Source: Glutamicibacter arilaitensis Re117
GTDB lineage: Bacteria; Actinomycetota; Actinomycetes; Actinomycetales; Micrococcaceae
Direction of reading: 5' to 3'
Assembly: GCF_000197735.1 (NCBI RefSeq)
Contig: NC_014550.1
Location: 1,798,001-1,862,000 of the forward strand
Length of the DNA stretch: 64,000 nucleotides
The notes beneath the pieces are model-generated. The model was not told the DNA's origin, did not search any database, and worked only from the letters and a program-made list of their open reading frames with translations. Numbering within the stretch: position 1 is the stretch's first letter; each line of letters begins with the position of its first letter. The position numbers and the translations under genes are program-made. This document shows, piece by piece, positions 44,390 through 52,955 of this stretch.

Positions 44390-45049
44390 TCAGCGGGTCG
44401 TTGGTGCATTGGTGGAAGCGATGCCGTAAGCCAGCCAATTGGTCAGTTCTTCGGCCAGCGATTCCAAGCTCGGTTTCTGCTCCGAATCCGGTTGGCGCAG
44501 CCAGCGTTCGCCGGCGGCCCGAACCATGCCCAGGGCCGCGCGCGGCCACAGGTCCAAGGTGGCGGTGGTGGCTTGCTGGTCGTAGAGCCTGAGCAGGCGT
44601 TCACTGATCAAGGCGGAGGCTTCTTCGAAGAAGGTGGTCAGCGCCCCGGCTGCTTCATCTTCGGCCGAGCGCGGAGCGCTGGTGACGAAGAAGTAGAGGT
44701 TCGGGCTGTTGGTGGCCAGCTCCAAGTAGGCGGAGACCATGGCATGCAGCGCGCTTCCTTCATCTTCCTTGGCTTGGCCTGCGGCGATGACGCGTTTGCG
44801 GAAGTCGTTGATGACCATGGCGCTCAGTGCCTGGCGCAGGCCTTCCTTGTCGCCGAAGTACCGGTAGTACACCGGCTTGGAGGTCTTTGCGTGTCCGGCA
44901 ATGTCCTCCATGGAGACCTGGGGACCGAGCTTGTGCACGGCTTTGCGTGCCAATTTGAGCAGTTCCTCGTGGCGCGCGGTGCGATGCGCTTCCCAGCGAG
45001 CTGCCCGGCCGTCGGTCTCGCGGTCGATTTCCTCAGTGATCTTGTTCAC
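44390..45049 (-). CDS. TetR-family regulator of the fatty-acid module
   Basis: 219 residues. The N-terminal helix-turn-helix is clear: VSMEDIAGHAKTSKPVYYRYFGDKEGLRQAL (residues about 45-76). The C-terminal domain would bind a ligand such as an acyl-CoA. It is encoded just before the acyl-CoA oxidase and diverges from the thiolase operon. A 31-bp inverted repeat starts one base upstream of its ATG. By position it probably represses both directions, including itself. Confidence 0.88.
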   Translation of the reverse strand: MNKITEEIDRETDGRAARWEAHRTARHEELLKLARKAVHKLGPQVSMEDIAGHAKTSKPVYYRYFGDKEGLRQALSAMVINDFRKRVIAAGQAKEDEGSALHAMVSAYLELATNSPNLYFFVTSAPRSAEDEAAGALTTFFEEASALISERLLRLYDQQATTATLDLWPRAALGMVRAAGERWLRQPDSEQKPSLESLAEELTNWLAYGIASTNAPTTR

Positions 45050-45080
45050 GTAACTCAGAGTATCATGTACTCTTGGTTAC
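45050..45080. promoter_or_regulatory. Candidate TetR operator between divergent fatty-acid operons
   Basis: The inverted repeat GTAAC-TC-AGAGTA, 5 central bases, then TACTCT-TG-GTTAC has 11 of 13 arm positions matching. It abuts the TetR ATG and lies just upstream of a TAATAC -10 candidate (45083-45088) for the rightward thiolase operon, overlapping where its -35 would be. Confidence 0.7.
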
Positions 45081-45124
45081 AGTAATACTTGTCACACCAG
45101 AATATTTGTAGGAGTTCAACGAAC

Positions 45125-46420
45125 ATGAGCCAGCCTTCTGTGCGCAACGCCGTGATCATCGGTGGCAACCGCATTCCCTTCGCCCGTTCCAACACCGCCT
45201 ATGTGAATGCGTCCAACCAGGACATGTTCACCGCCGCACTCGAGGGCCTTGTTGCCCGCTACGGACTGCAGGGACAGCGCATCGGTGCAGTCTCCGGCGG
45301 TGCGGTGCTCAAGCACTCCAAGAACTTCAACCTGATCCGCGAATCGGTACTCGGCTCCTCGCTGGACCACGCCACCCCGGCCTACGACGTGCAAATGGCC
45401 TGCGCCACCGGCATGGAAGCCATCGGCTCGCTGGCCAACAAGATCAAGCTCGGCCAGCTCGACTCGGCCATCGGCGGCGGCGTGGATACCACCTCCGACG
45501 CGCCCATCGCCGTATCCGATTCGCTGCGCGCGATCCTGATGGAACTATCCCGTGCCCGCTCCACCAAAGCCAAGCTGGCCGCGTTGGCCAAGCTGCGCCC
45601 AGGCCACCTGGCCCCAGCGGCTCCAGGCACCGGCGAACCACGCACCGGACTGTCCATGGGCGACCACCAGGCGATCACCACCAAGAAGTGGGGCATCAGC
45701 CGCGAAGCACAGGATGAACTGGCCTTGGCCAGCCACAAGAACCTGGCTGCAGCCTATGATCGCGGTTTCTTCAACGACCTGATCACCCCATTCAACGGCC
45801 TGGCCAAGGATAACAACCTGCGCGCCGACTCCAGCATGGAAAAGCTGGGCAAGCTCAAGCCGGCCTTCGGCAAGAACCTGGGCGAAGCAGCGACCATGAC
45901 CGCTGGCAACTCCACCCCGCTGACCGACGGCGCCTCGGCAGTGCTGCTGGGCAGCGAAGAGTACGCCCAAGCCAACGACCTGCCAATGCTGGCGAACTTC
46001 GTGGACTTCGAAGCCGCCGCGGTGGACTTCGTGCACGGCGAAGAGGGCCTGTTGATGGCCCCGGCCTACGCCACCGCCCGCATGCTCAAGCGCAACAACC
46101 TCACCTTGCAGGACTTCGATTTCTACGAGATCCACGAAGCCTTCGCCGGCACCGTGCTGTCCACGCTCAAGGCATGGGAAGACGAAGAATTCTGCCGCGA
46201 GAAGCTTGGCTTGGATGCCCCGCTGGGCGCCATCGACCGGTCGAAGCTGAACGTCAACGGCTCCTCGCTGGCAGCCGGACACCCATTTGCCGCCACCGGC
46301 GGCCGCATTATCGCCAGCACCGCAAAGATGCTGCATGAAAAGGGCTCGGGCCGCGCACTGATTTCGGTCTGTGCCGCAGGTGGCCAGGGCGTCGTCGCAA
46401 TTCTGGAGGCTCGCAACTAA
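45125..46420 (+). CDS. fadA2: Acetyl-CoA C-acetyltransferase (thiolase, FadA2/FadI-like)
   Basis: 431 residues from ATG 45125 (TAGGAG upstream). The thiolase residues are in place: nucleophile Cys in VQMACATGMEA, His in YEIHEAFAGTVLS, and the second Cys in SVCAAGGQGVVAI, plus NVNGSSLAAGHPFAATGGR. It splits 3-ketoacyl-CoA or condenses acetyl-CoA units. The order thiolase-FabG4-MaoC dehydratase matches fadA2-fabG4-htdX in mycobacteria, hence the symbol. Its stop overlaps the next start (TAATG). Confidence 0.9.
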   Translation: MSQPSVRNAVIIGGNRIPFARSNTAYVNASNQDMFTAALEGLVARYGLQGQRIGAVSGGAVLKHSKNFNLIRESVLGSSLDHATPAYDVQMACATGMEAIGSLANKIKLGQLDSAIGGGVDTTSDAPIAVSDSLRAILMELSRARSTKAKLAALAKLRPGHLAPAAPGTGEPRTGLSMGDHQAITTKKWGISREAQDELALASHKNLAAAYDRGFFNDLITPFNGLAKDNNLRADSSMEKLGKLKPAFGKNLGEAATMTAGNSTPLTDGASAVLLGSEEYAQANDLPMLANFVDFEAAAVDFVHGEEGLLMAPAYATARMLKRNNLTLQDFDFYEIHEAFAGTVLSTLKAWEDEEFCREKLGLDAPLGAIDRSKLNVNGSSLAAGHPFAATGGRIIASTAKMLHEKGSGRALISVCAAGGQGVVAILEARN

Positions 46421-47757
46421 TGGCAGACAAGTACATGGAACTGGTCAACACCGGGCTGACCAAGAAGCTGGCCACCATGCTGGGCCTGCCGCGTCCGCCT
46501 CGGCTGCGCCGCTACAGCCCGGATGCCGCGCTGCTGCCCGGCCCGGTACTGATCCTCGGCGCTTCGGCCAAGGCCCAAGACTTGAGCGACACCTTGGTCT
46601 CCTGGGGCCTGGATGTGCGCCGCCACGACGCCGGGGATGCCAAGCTCGGCGCTCTGGTCCTGCTGCTTGACGAGCTCGAGCGCCCCACCGACCTTTCGCC
46701 GCTGATGCTGGCGGCCGGACAGGCGGTGCGCAAGCTGCTTCCCGGTGCACGCGTCGTCGCCATCTCGCGGGAAACCACCGATGAAGATGCCCCAGCGCTG
46801 GCCGCCGTACGCCAAGGCATTGACGGTGCGGTGCGCTCCCTGGGACGGGAAATGCGCGGGGGAGCCACGGCCAACGGCATCGTGCTTGCCGAAGGCACCC
46901 ACGTTGCCAGCCCTAGTGCGCTGGCCGCTGTGCGCTTCTTCTTCTCCGGACGCAGCGCGTATGTCGATGGGCAGTTCCTGAACGTGCGCACCAACGACGG
47001 CGTGCTGCCAGCCGACTTCGCCAAGCCGCTGGCTGGCAAGGTCGCTGTGGTCACCGGGGCCGCCCGCGGCATCGGCGCGGCTATTGCCAAGACCCTGTCC
47101 CGAGATGGCGCCCAGGTAGTCGTAGTGGACATGCCACAAGCCGGAGAAGCCTTGGCCAAGGTAGCCAACTCCATCGGTGCAACCACCTTGCAGCTCGATG
47201 TCACTGCGCCGGATGCCGGACAGCAGATCATGGATCACGCCATCGGCCGCCACGGCTCGCTGGATCTGGTGGTCCACAACGCCGGCATCACCCGCGACAA
47301 GCTGCTGGCCAACATGGATGCCGGACGCTGGGACTCGGTGATCGCGGTGAACATTGCTTCGCAGCTGCGCATGAACGAAGCCTTCCTGGCCGCCAAGCTG
47401 CCCGGGCTGCGCATCGTTTCGCTGGCTTCCACCTCCGGCATTGCCGGAAACCGCGGCCAGACCAACTATGCCGCTTCCAAGGGCGGGGTAATCGGCATGG
47501 TGCACTCCAGTGCCAAGCTGTTTGCAGAAATAGGCGGCTCTATCACCGCGGTGGCCCCTGGCTTCATTGAAACCGAAATGACCGCCAAGATCCCATTGGG
47601 CACCCGCACCGTGGCACGCATGGTGCTGCCTTCGCTGATGCAGGGCGGCTTGCCGGTAGACGTGGCTGAGGCCATCAGCTTCCTGGGATCCGATGCGGCA
47701 GCCGGGCTGAACGGCCAGGTGCTGCGCGTGTGCGGCCAGTCGCTGGTAGGTGCCTAG
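46420..47757 (+). CDS. fabG4: High-molecular-weight FabG (FabG4-type 3-oxoacyl reductase)
   Basis: 445 residues, twice the size of ordinary FabG, as in mycobacterial FabG4. The N-terminal half is a degenerate Rossmann-like domain (about 1-200; FFFSGRSAYVDGQFLNV at its end). The C-terminal half is a complete SDR with VTGAARGIGAAIAKTL, VVHNAGITRDKLLANM, NYAASKGGVIGM and APGFIETEMTAKIP. It reduces 3-oxoacyl-CoA, and FabG4 prefers NADH; that preference is from the homologue. It is coupled to both neighbours by overlapping or abutting stop/start codons. Confidence 0.92.
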   Translation: MADKYMELVNTGLTKKLATMLGLPRPPRLRRYSPDAALLPGPVLILGASAKAQDLSDTLVSWGLDVRRHDAGDAKLGALVLLLDELERPTDLSPLMLAAGQAVRKLLPGARVVAISRETTDEDAPALAAVRQGIDGAVRSLGREMRGGATANGIVLAEGTHVASPSALAAVRFFFSGRSAYVDGQFLNVRTNDGVLPADFAKPLAGKVAVVTGAARGIGAAIAKTLSRDGAQVVVVDMPQAGEALAKVANSIGATTLQLDVTAPDAGQQIMDHAIGRHGSLDLVVHNAGITRDKLLANMDAGRWDSVIAVNIASQLRMNEAFLAAKLPGLRIVSLASTSGIAGNRGQTNYAASKGGVIGMVHSSAKLFAEIGGSITAVAPGFIETEMTAKIPLGTRTVARMVLPSLMQGGLPVDVAEAISFLGSDAAAGLNGQVLRVCGQSLVGA

Positions 47758-48618
47758 ATGGGTGCGCAGATCGTAACAGCGATTCCCTCGATGGCCTCGG
47801 TTTATGCCAAGGCCGTCAAGACGCTGAACCGAAAGCCCAAGAACCCCGTGCTTCCCGATACGGTGCTGGTCTTCCAGGGTGCCGTCGCGGATCCGGTGAA
47901 ACTGAGCGAGTACCGCAAGGCCGTGGGCGCGCCGATGACCGGTGTGCTGCCGAGCCTCTATGTGCATTCCTTGGCGTTCCCGCTGGCCATGAGCCTGATG
48001 GTGCAAGATGATTTCCCCTTGCCGCTGCTGGGCATGATCCACCTGACCAACCAGGTCGATGTGGTTGCGCCGCTGGCTGAGGATGAGGTTTTTGACATCG
48101 AGGTGCACAGCGAGAATCTTGTGGCTCATGCCAAGGGCGTGACCTGCGATCTCGTGGTGCGCATCGTGGTGGACGGACAGGACCGGATGCTGCTGCGCAG
48201 CACCTTCCTGGCCAAGGGCATGAAGCTTGCAGGCGAAGCTCCGCAGCAAAGAACCCAGGTGCCATTCTCCGCGCCGCAGCGTACCGCCAGCTGGAAGCTG
48301 GACGCCGGAACGGGACGACGCTGGGCTGCGGTGGCCGGGGACTACAACCCGATCCACCTCTCGGCACTCAGCGCCAAGGCGTTGGGGATGCCTGCGGCCA
48401 TTGCTCACGGCATCTATCTGGCCGCCAGGGCGTTGGCTGGAATTGAACCGGCCCAGGGCAACTACTCATGGAATATCGAGTTCAAGACTCCGGTGGTCCT
48501 GCCAGCCAGTGTGGATCTGGCATTCGCCGCGCAGGCTGAAGGATTCACGGTGAACGCGTGGCATGCCCGCAAGGGCAAGCCGCACTTCGAACTCGAATTG
48601 GTTCGTACCGAGTCCTGA
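47758..48618 (+). CDS. htdX: MaoC-type 3-hydroxyacyl dehydratase (HtdX-like)
   Basis: 286 residues, double-hotdog fold. The C-terminal hotdog has the hydratase 2 motif: VAGDYNPIHLSALSAKALGM (catalytic Asp and His) and AIAHGIYLAARAL. The N-terminal hotdog lacks that motif, as in HtdX/HtdZ. It reversibly hydrates trans-2-enoyl-CoA. ATG 47758 directly follows the FabG4 stop. With acyl-CoA oxidase, thiolase and FabG4 it completes a four-step cycle. Confidence 0.88.
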   Translation: MGAQIVTAIPSMASVYAKAVKTLNRKPKNPVLPDTVLVFQGAVADPVKLSEYRKAVGAPMTGVLPSLYVHSLAFPLAMSLMVQDDFPLPLLGMIHLTNQVDVVAPLAEDEVFDIEVHSENLVAHAKGVTCDLVVRIVVDGQDRMLLRSTFLAKGMKLAGEAPQQRTQVPFSAPQRTASWKLDAGTGRRWAAVAGDYNPIHLSALSAKALGMPAAIAHGIYLAARALAGIEPAQGNYSWNIEFKTPVVLPASVDLAFAAQAEGFTVNAWHARKGKPHFELELVRTES

Positions 48619-48623
48619 AGAAA

Positions 48624-48667
48624 ACACGGTTGGCTGCTCTTGGTTTTCCAAGAGCGGCCAACCGTGT
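48624..48667. terminator. Bidirectional terminator between htdX and mshA
   Basis: ACACGGTTGGC...GCTCTTGG pairs with CCAAGAGC...GCCAACCGTGT between convergent genes, starting 6 bases after the htdX stop. Confidence 0.9.
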
Positions 48668-48681
48668 GCTTTAACCGCAAC

Positions 48682-49866
48682 CTACAGTTGCGACTTGGCC
48701 ATCCGATAGCTGGCCAGAGTCTCTACCGCCGCACGCTCCCAGGTGAACTCACCAGAATGTTCCAACGCTCCGTGGCCGGCCAAAGTGATCTGTTCGGGCT
48801 CGCGAGCTAACTCAATCAGCTTCGCTGCCCACAGCTGCGGATCGGGTTCGGGCATCAGCCAGCCAGATTTGCCATCGTGCACCGCGTAGCTCAAGCCGCC
48901 CACCGCGTTGGCCAGCACCGGGGTGCCGCAGGCCTGGGCTTCGGCGGCCACGAGTCCAAAGGTCTCCGAAAGCGATGGCACAGCGACCACATCTGCGTTC
49001 GAAAAGACCAGCGCCAGTTTTTCGGGGGATAGTGGATCGTAGAACCGCACGACATCGGTCAGCTCTTCGGCTGAGGCCAATGCCGGCAGGTCGTACTCAG
49101 TAGATCCGGAGAGCGCCCCGAACAGCGATGCGGTAATGCGCAGCTCGGGAGCTTCACGTCGGGCGATGCCCATGGCTTCAAGCAACAGGTGGGCGCCCTT
49201 AAGCGGTTGCATGCGTCCGGCATAGATCAGATGCAGATCATCCTCACCCAACGGCCGGCGCAGCTTGTCCTGGTTCGGGTGGAAAATACGGTGGTTGACC
49301 CCGGGCATCACGACATCAAGCTTGCCCGCAGGAACCGAGTAGAAACGGGCCAGTTGCTTGGCTTCCACCGGAGTATTGGCGATGATCCGGGCCGCTTCAG
49401 CTAGCAGCAGCGTTTCGGCGCTCTTGCGCTCGGCGGGCTCGCTGATCCCTGATTCATGTTCCTTGGCCGCCGCTGAGGTATGCATGGAGACCAGCAGCGG
49501 AACATTCCACTGGGCCGATAGCTGCAGCCCCACCATGCCCGAAAGCCAATAGTGCGCATGGATGATATCGATCTTCAAGCCCTGCAGATGTGCGTTGATT
49601 TCCTGCACGGCAGGATCGATGATCTGCGCGAGGTCTTCCTTGCTCAATTTCTGTTCTGCGGCGACCTGTACCTGATGCATCCACACGCCCTCACTGACCT
49701 GAAGCGATTCTGATTCGTTGGCGGTGCGGGTGATCATATGGACTTCGTGGCCCAAGGCTCCAAGCGCGTAAGAAAGGTTCTGGATATACACGTTCATGCC
49801 CCCTGCATCGCCAGAGCCGGGTTGCTGCATGGGAGAGGTATGCAGGGACAGCATGGCAATGCGCAT
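48682..49866 (-). CDS. mshA: D-inositol-3-phosphate glycosyltransferase MshA
   Basis: 394 residues, GT4 family with a GT-B fold. The N-terminus matches MshA closely: RIAMLSLHTSPMQQPGSGD, then AGGMNVYIQNL. Donor-site elements are YAGRMQPLKGAHLLLEA and VPSLSETFGLVAAEAQACGTP (the EX7E motif). It joins N-acetylglucosamine to inositol-3-phosphate, the first step of mycothiol synthesis. It is a single gene; mshC lies 12 kb away. It is somewhat shorter than mycobacterial MshA (about 450-480). Confidence 0.9.
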   Translation of the reverse strand: MRIAMLSLHTSPMQQPGSGDAGGMNVYIQNLSYALGALGHEVHMITRTANESESLQVSEGVWMHQVQVAAEQKLSKEDLAQIIDPAVQEINAHLQGLKIDIIHAHYWLSGMVGLQLSAQWNVPLLVSMHTSAAAKEHESGISEPAERKSAETLLLAEAARIIANTPVEAKQLARFYSVPAGKLDVVMPGVNHRIFHPNQDKLRRPLGEDDLHLIYAGRMQPLKGAHLLLEAMGIARREAPELRITASLFGALSGSTEYDLPALASAEELTDVVRFYDPLSPEKLALVFSNADVVAVPSLSETFGLVAAEAQACGTPVLANAVGGLSYAVHDGKSGWLMPEPDPQLWAAKLIELAREPEQITLAGHGALEHSGEFTWERAAVETLASYRMAKSQL

Positions 49867-49932
49867 TAGAGAGCTCCAGTAAGGCTAGGGGAGTGACGGA
49901 ATTTTTCATTCAAAACTCCGCCTTTGATGCTA

Positions 49933-50910
49933 TCAAGAAGCCAGGTCGAGCATCTTACTGTTCGCTGAATTCCAATGCTCCACCATCGATTGGCCTCCGT
50001 GGCCATCGTTCTCGCAGATGACCAGTTCGGAGTTCGGCAAGGCTTGATGCAGCCTCCACGCGGTGCGCACCGGTCCGGAGATATCGCTGCGTCCGTGGAT
50101 CAGCACCGCCGGCAGATGCGCAATACCAGCCATGTTCTCGAGCAGTGGAGGATCGCAGAACCCATCGTGTGCCCAGAAGTGCGTGGTCAGCCTTGTCAAG
50201 GAATGACGCAATCGCTGGTCCTGCCAGCGCGGATCACGGATCACCTGTTCACTTCCCAAGGAAATATGGGTATCTTCCCACAGCGCCCACTGCTGCGAAG
50301 CGGCATCGCGAAGGGATAAATCGTCGCTGTTCAGCAGCTGCGCATAGGCTTCAACCAGCCGCAGGCTTCCGGCGGCATACCCGGGAGCATGCTCACGAGC
50401 GAATCCTGCCAGGCGATCCCATGCTTCCGGGAAGATGGCTCCTACGGTCTCGGTAATCCAGGTGACTTCTTCGCGGCTGGTACTGGTGACGGCAAAAAGC
50501 ACCATGCCGATGACACGCTGTGGATGCGCTTGCGCATAGGCCAGTGCCAAGGTTGATCCCCAAGAGATTCCATTGAGAATCCACTTCTCAATGCCTAGGG
50601 AAATGCGAAGCTCCTCGATATCTGCAATCAACTGCTGCGTCGTGAAGCTGTGAATGCTGGTTTCTGCATCTGCCGCTGAGGGGATGGACCGTCCGCATCC
50701 ACGCTGTTCGAGACCAATGAGCCTGGTACGAGCCAGATCCCATCGATTGCGATAGCCGCCAGCCCCAAGTGTGCTGCCTGGGCCTCCGTGCAAATGCAGC
50801 GCGGGGATGCCGTCAGGCACTCCGGATTCTTCCCAATACACGTGGTGCCCACCGGCAACGGGCAACAGTCCATGGAGCGCATCAGCATTCTGCGGGGCGG
50901 GGGATGTCAT
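49933..50910 (-). CDS. pip: Proline iminopeptidase, alpha/beta hydrolase
   Basis: 325 residues. It has the oxyanion-hole motif LHLHGGPGSTLG, QRGCGRS, and the nucleophile elbow NGISWGSTLALAYAQ (Ser). Asp in GRSDISGPV and His in NDGHGGQSM complete the triad. These match S33 proline iminopeptidases, which remove N-terminal proline from peptides. No signal peptide is present. It is separated from mshA by 66 bases and may have its own promoter. Confidence 0.9.
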   Translation of the reverse strand: MTSPAPQNADALHGLLPVAGGHHVYWEESGVPDGIPALHLHGGPGSTLGAGGYRNRWDLARTRLIGLEQRGCGRSIPSAADAETSIHSFTTQQLIADIEELRISLGIEKWILNGISWGSTLALAYAQAHPQRVIGMVLFAVTSTSREEVTWITETVGAIFPEAWDRLAGFAREHAPGYAAGSLRLVEAYAQLLNSDDLSLRDAASQQWALWEDTHISLGSEQVIRDPRWQDQRLRHSLTRLTTHFWAHDGFCDPPLLENMAGIAHLPAVLIHGRSDISGPVRTAWRLHQALPNSELVICENDGHGGQSMVEHWNSANSKMLDLAS

Positions 50911-51015
50911 GTGAACAGCCTATGCCTGATGCGCTGATGCAGTGGAAGTGCACTCGCTCATCTCCAGACGGAACTTCTAATTAAGCCGAGTTCCTGCCGA
51001 CAACGAATAGGCCCA

Positions 51016-51135
51016 ATGAAGTTTTCCATCATCGAACGCAGTGCCGCGTATTTTATTGATCTGATGGAACCCGCAGAACGGGAGATCTGGGAATCTAATG
51101 TGCCAAAAGGAGCACTTGATACTGAGCTCGCTTAG
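51016..51135 (+). CDS. Possible very small protein of 39 residues
   Basis: ATG 51016 opens a frame ending at TAG 51133-51135, convergent with and overlapping the last bases of the next gene. The sequence (MKFSIIERSAAYFIDLMEPA, then EREIWESNVPKG) is well composed for a protein but matches nothing I know. AGG lies about 6 bases upstream. It could equally be the tail of a lost gene. Confidence 0.3.
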   Translation: MKFSIIERSAAYFIDLMEPAEREIWESNVPKGALDTELA

Positions 51136-51527
51136 GCTGCGCTGGGACTACTCAGCTTCGTTTTCTTGGCCAGCAAATAAATGGTGATCGTTGAAGGAAC
51201 GAGAGCAGTTGCCATCGCTAACAAAACTCGCGCGCCCTGCGCCTTAGGACAAGGCCAGGTGCCCTCATACTGCGGCAACATCACGTATGTTTCTGGATAT
51301 ATGAAAATTCCGAAAGCCGATTCTTCCATGCAATTTGCTCCGTCGCCCTGTGTTGCGGGCGAGCTAAGCAGGTAAAGCGCGATTGCGTGAGCCACCCAGA
51401 TAATGAAGAGGCCGGATAAGGCCATCGATTGATGGTTAGTATTCTTCTGCCGATATGCCATGAAGAAAAACGCAAGCAAGCTGACGCCAATAACTATGTA
51501 CGACAAGTAGCCAATAAATTCGTTCAA
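51132..51527 (-). CDS. Small membrane protein of unknown function
   Basis: 131 residues with three probable membrane segments: YLSYIVIGVSLLAFFFMAY, a second near 37-55 (LSGLFIIWVAHAIALYLL) and a third near 102-120 (LLAMATALVPSTITIYLLA). The loop between the second and third has two Cys (GANCMEES and WPCPKAQ) that could form a disulphide outside. No family is recognised. The local sequence is less GC-rich than its neighbours, so it may be a recent arrival. Confidence 0.6.
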   Translation of the reverse strand: MNEFIGYLSYIVIGVSLLAFFFMAYRQKNTNHQSMALSGLFIIWVAHAIALYLLSSPATQGDGANCMEESAFGIFIYPETYVMLPQYEGTWPCPKAQGARVLLAMATALVPSTITIYLLAKKTKLSSPSAA

Positions 51528-51878
51528 CTCTCCCTACTTATTATCTAGTCGTGAGATTTGGCGTACCGAACTATTTTGTAGACTCTATCCTATTTAGGCG
51601 TTGTTGAGTGACGCCGCAATGAGGATGCTAAGCCGGTGAGAGTTTTTCTGATGGCCGAAGAATTTGTCGAGCTTGCGTGGAATCGAACCACTTAGCTGAA
51701 GCAAAAATTTCTTACCCTTGGAGAATGAAGATCCGTAGCTAGAACGTGGGGTCTTCTTTTTAGTGGGGAAGACGGTAAGGGGCTCTAGAAAGATCTGGCG
51801 GTGCGGTGGCGTTAGCCCCCTGAACGCGTTGGGGCATGTGCCCAACTTGTGTAAGAAGACCTGCCGATTAAATAAAGA
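51528..51878. other. Intergenic region upstream of the tRNA-Leu terminator
   Basis: 351 bases, comparatively AT-rich. A minus-strand frame of 83 codons (51594-51845) is Lys/Ser/Pro-rich and resembles no known protein. No gene is called. Confidence 0.4.
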
Positions 51879-51910
51879 AATCCCCGGTTGACCGAAGTCA
51901 ACCGGGGATT
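51879..51910 (-). terminator. Terminator of tRNA-Leu
   Basis: A perfect 14-bp stem, AATCCCCGGTTGAC with GTCAACCGGGGATT, and a CGAA loop. On the minus strand it is followed by TCTTTATTT. Confidence 0.9.
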
Positions 51911-51917
51911 CTACCTG

Positions 51918-52002
51918 TGCGCGAAAGGGGACTTGAACCCCTACCCTCTAAACGAGGACTAGCACCTCAAGCTAGCGCGTCTACCTATTCCGCCACCCGC
52001 GC
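51918..52002 (-). tRNA. tRNA-Leu (GAG)
   Basis: 85 nt with the long variable arm of a class II tRNA. The acceptor stem GCGCGGG pairs with the 3' TTCGCGC (two G-U pairs), the anticodon loop is TTGAGGT (GAG), and the T arm contains GTTCAAGTC. CCA is not encoded (ACAG follows). Confidence 0.95.
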
Positions 52003-52230
52003 AGGTTGTCTGTTGTTCGCGTTGTTATCGCTGGCAACGAAGTAAAACTTTACCACCCTCAACTGGGGATTTCCAATCGACGAACTCTGGGTCGCTCTTG
52101 CGTGAAATCCCCGGAATTCCGCGGGAAAAGCGGGTTTGATTAGAGGTTTAAGGGCCAATATTCGAAATTCTGTGTCGAGCGTCACGGAAAATTGGTGCGA
52201 TTTGCCTAGTGAAGTCCGGGTTTGGCTTCT

Positions 52231-52875
52231 TTAGTCGGTGTTCAGGCCCAGTCGCTCGGCCAGCTCCACGGCATCGAGCACCTCGTTGAAGACGGCACCA
52301 CCAGGTTCCATCCCGCGACCAGCGGCCAAGCTGGGCAGGGCTACGGGTGAAAATCCCAGTGCTTGGGTAAGTTCACAGACCGTACCAGCATTCTCACTGC
52401 TGTCCGAGGCCACACCCAGGGCGCGCTGCGCGGCCTGCTTGGTTGCACGGTCTGCGTCCATGTCCCAATGGCTGATGTGATTCAAGGCCTTGACGACATG
52501 AGAGCTCTTGAAATGGGCTGCGATCGCTTCGGAACTGGACAAGCCGGCATCCAAGGCAGATTCAAACCAGTGGGGAAGGGGTTCATCTTCCCAACGGTTG
52601 GTCGCATCGATGAGCAGCGTACCTGCCAAGGAGGAGACATCAATATCATCGAGTTCTTCCTGCGGAACCATCAGCACCACCAGATCAACATCGTGCGCAA
52701 TGTCCTCGGCCAGTACTCCGGTGGCGTGGGAGGCGTACTGTGCCAAGTGGTACTTCAGCATCCTTGGTGGCCGTGAAGCTGCAATATGCACTTCAATGCC
52801 AGCTGAAGCCGCTGCGCGGGCGAGGGCTGTTCCAGCGCGGCCCGCTCCAAGGATTCCAATCCGTTTGATGCTCAT
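52231..52875 (-). CDS. NAD(P)-binding oxidoreductase (F420/NADPH reductase-like)
   Basis: 214 residues. The N-terminal Rossmann motif is IGILGAGRAGTALARAA, and VVLMVPQEEL and LLIDATNRWEDE follow. VVKALNHISHWDM resembles the KAFN block of F420-dependent NADP reductase/NPD-type proteins (VVKAFN). The substrate is uncertain. Its start lies just downstream of a terminator that separates it from the Nramp-like gene on the same strand. Confidence 0.78.
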   Translation of the reverse strand: MSIKRIGILGAGRAGTALARAAASAGIEVHIAASRPPRMLKYHLAQYASHATGVLAEDIAHDVDLVVLMVPQEELDDIDVSSLAGTLLIDATNRWEDEPLPHWFESALDAGLSSSEAIAAHFKSSHVVKALNHISHWDMDADRATKQAAQRALGVASDSSENAGTVCELTQALGFSPVALPSLAAGRGMEPGGAVFNEVLDAVELAERLGLNTD

Positions 52876-52890
52876 ATCACCAGCCTAAAC

Positions 52891-52940
52891 GCGAAGGCCG
52901 TGGTGGCATGCAATTTATTGCATGCCACCACGGCCTTCGC
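52891..52940 (-). terminator. Terminator of the Nramp-like gene
   Basis: A perfect 24-bp stem, beginning GCGAAGGCCGTGGTGGCATG and its complement, with an AATTTATT loop, 15 bases past the gene's stop. Confidence 0.93.
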
Positions 52941-52955
52941 TGAAGCTCTAGGAAA

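Noticed and set aside
46417-48408. A 663-codon minus-strand frame opposite fabG4 and htdX
   Set aside because: The coupled plus-strand genes have complete active-site motifs, and the antisense translation has none.
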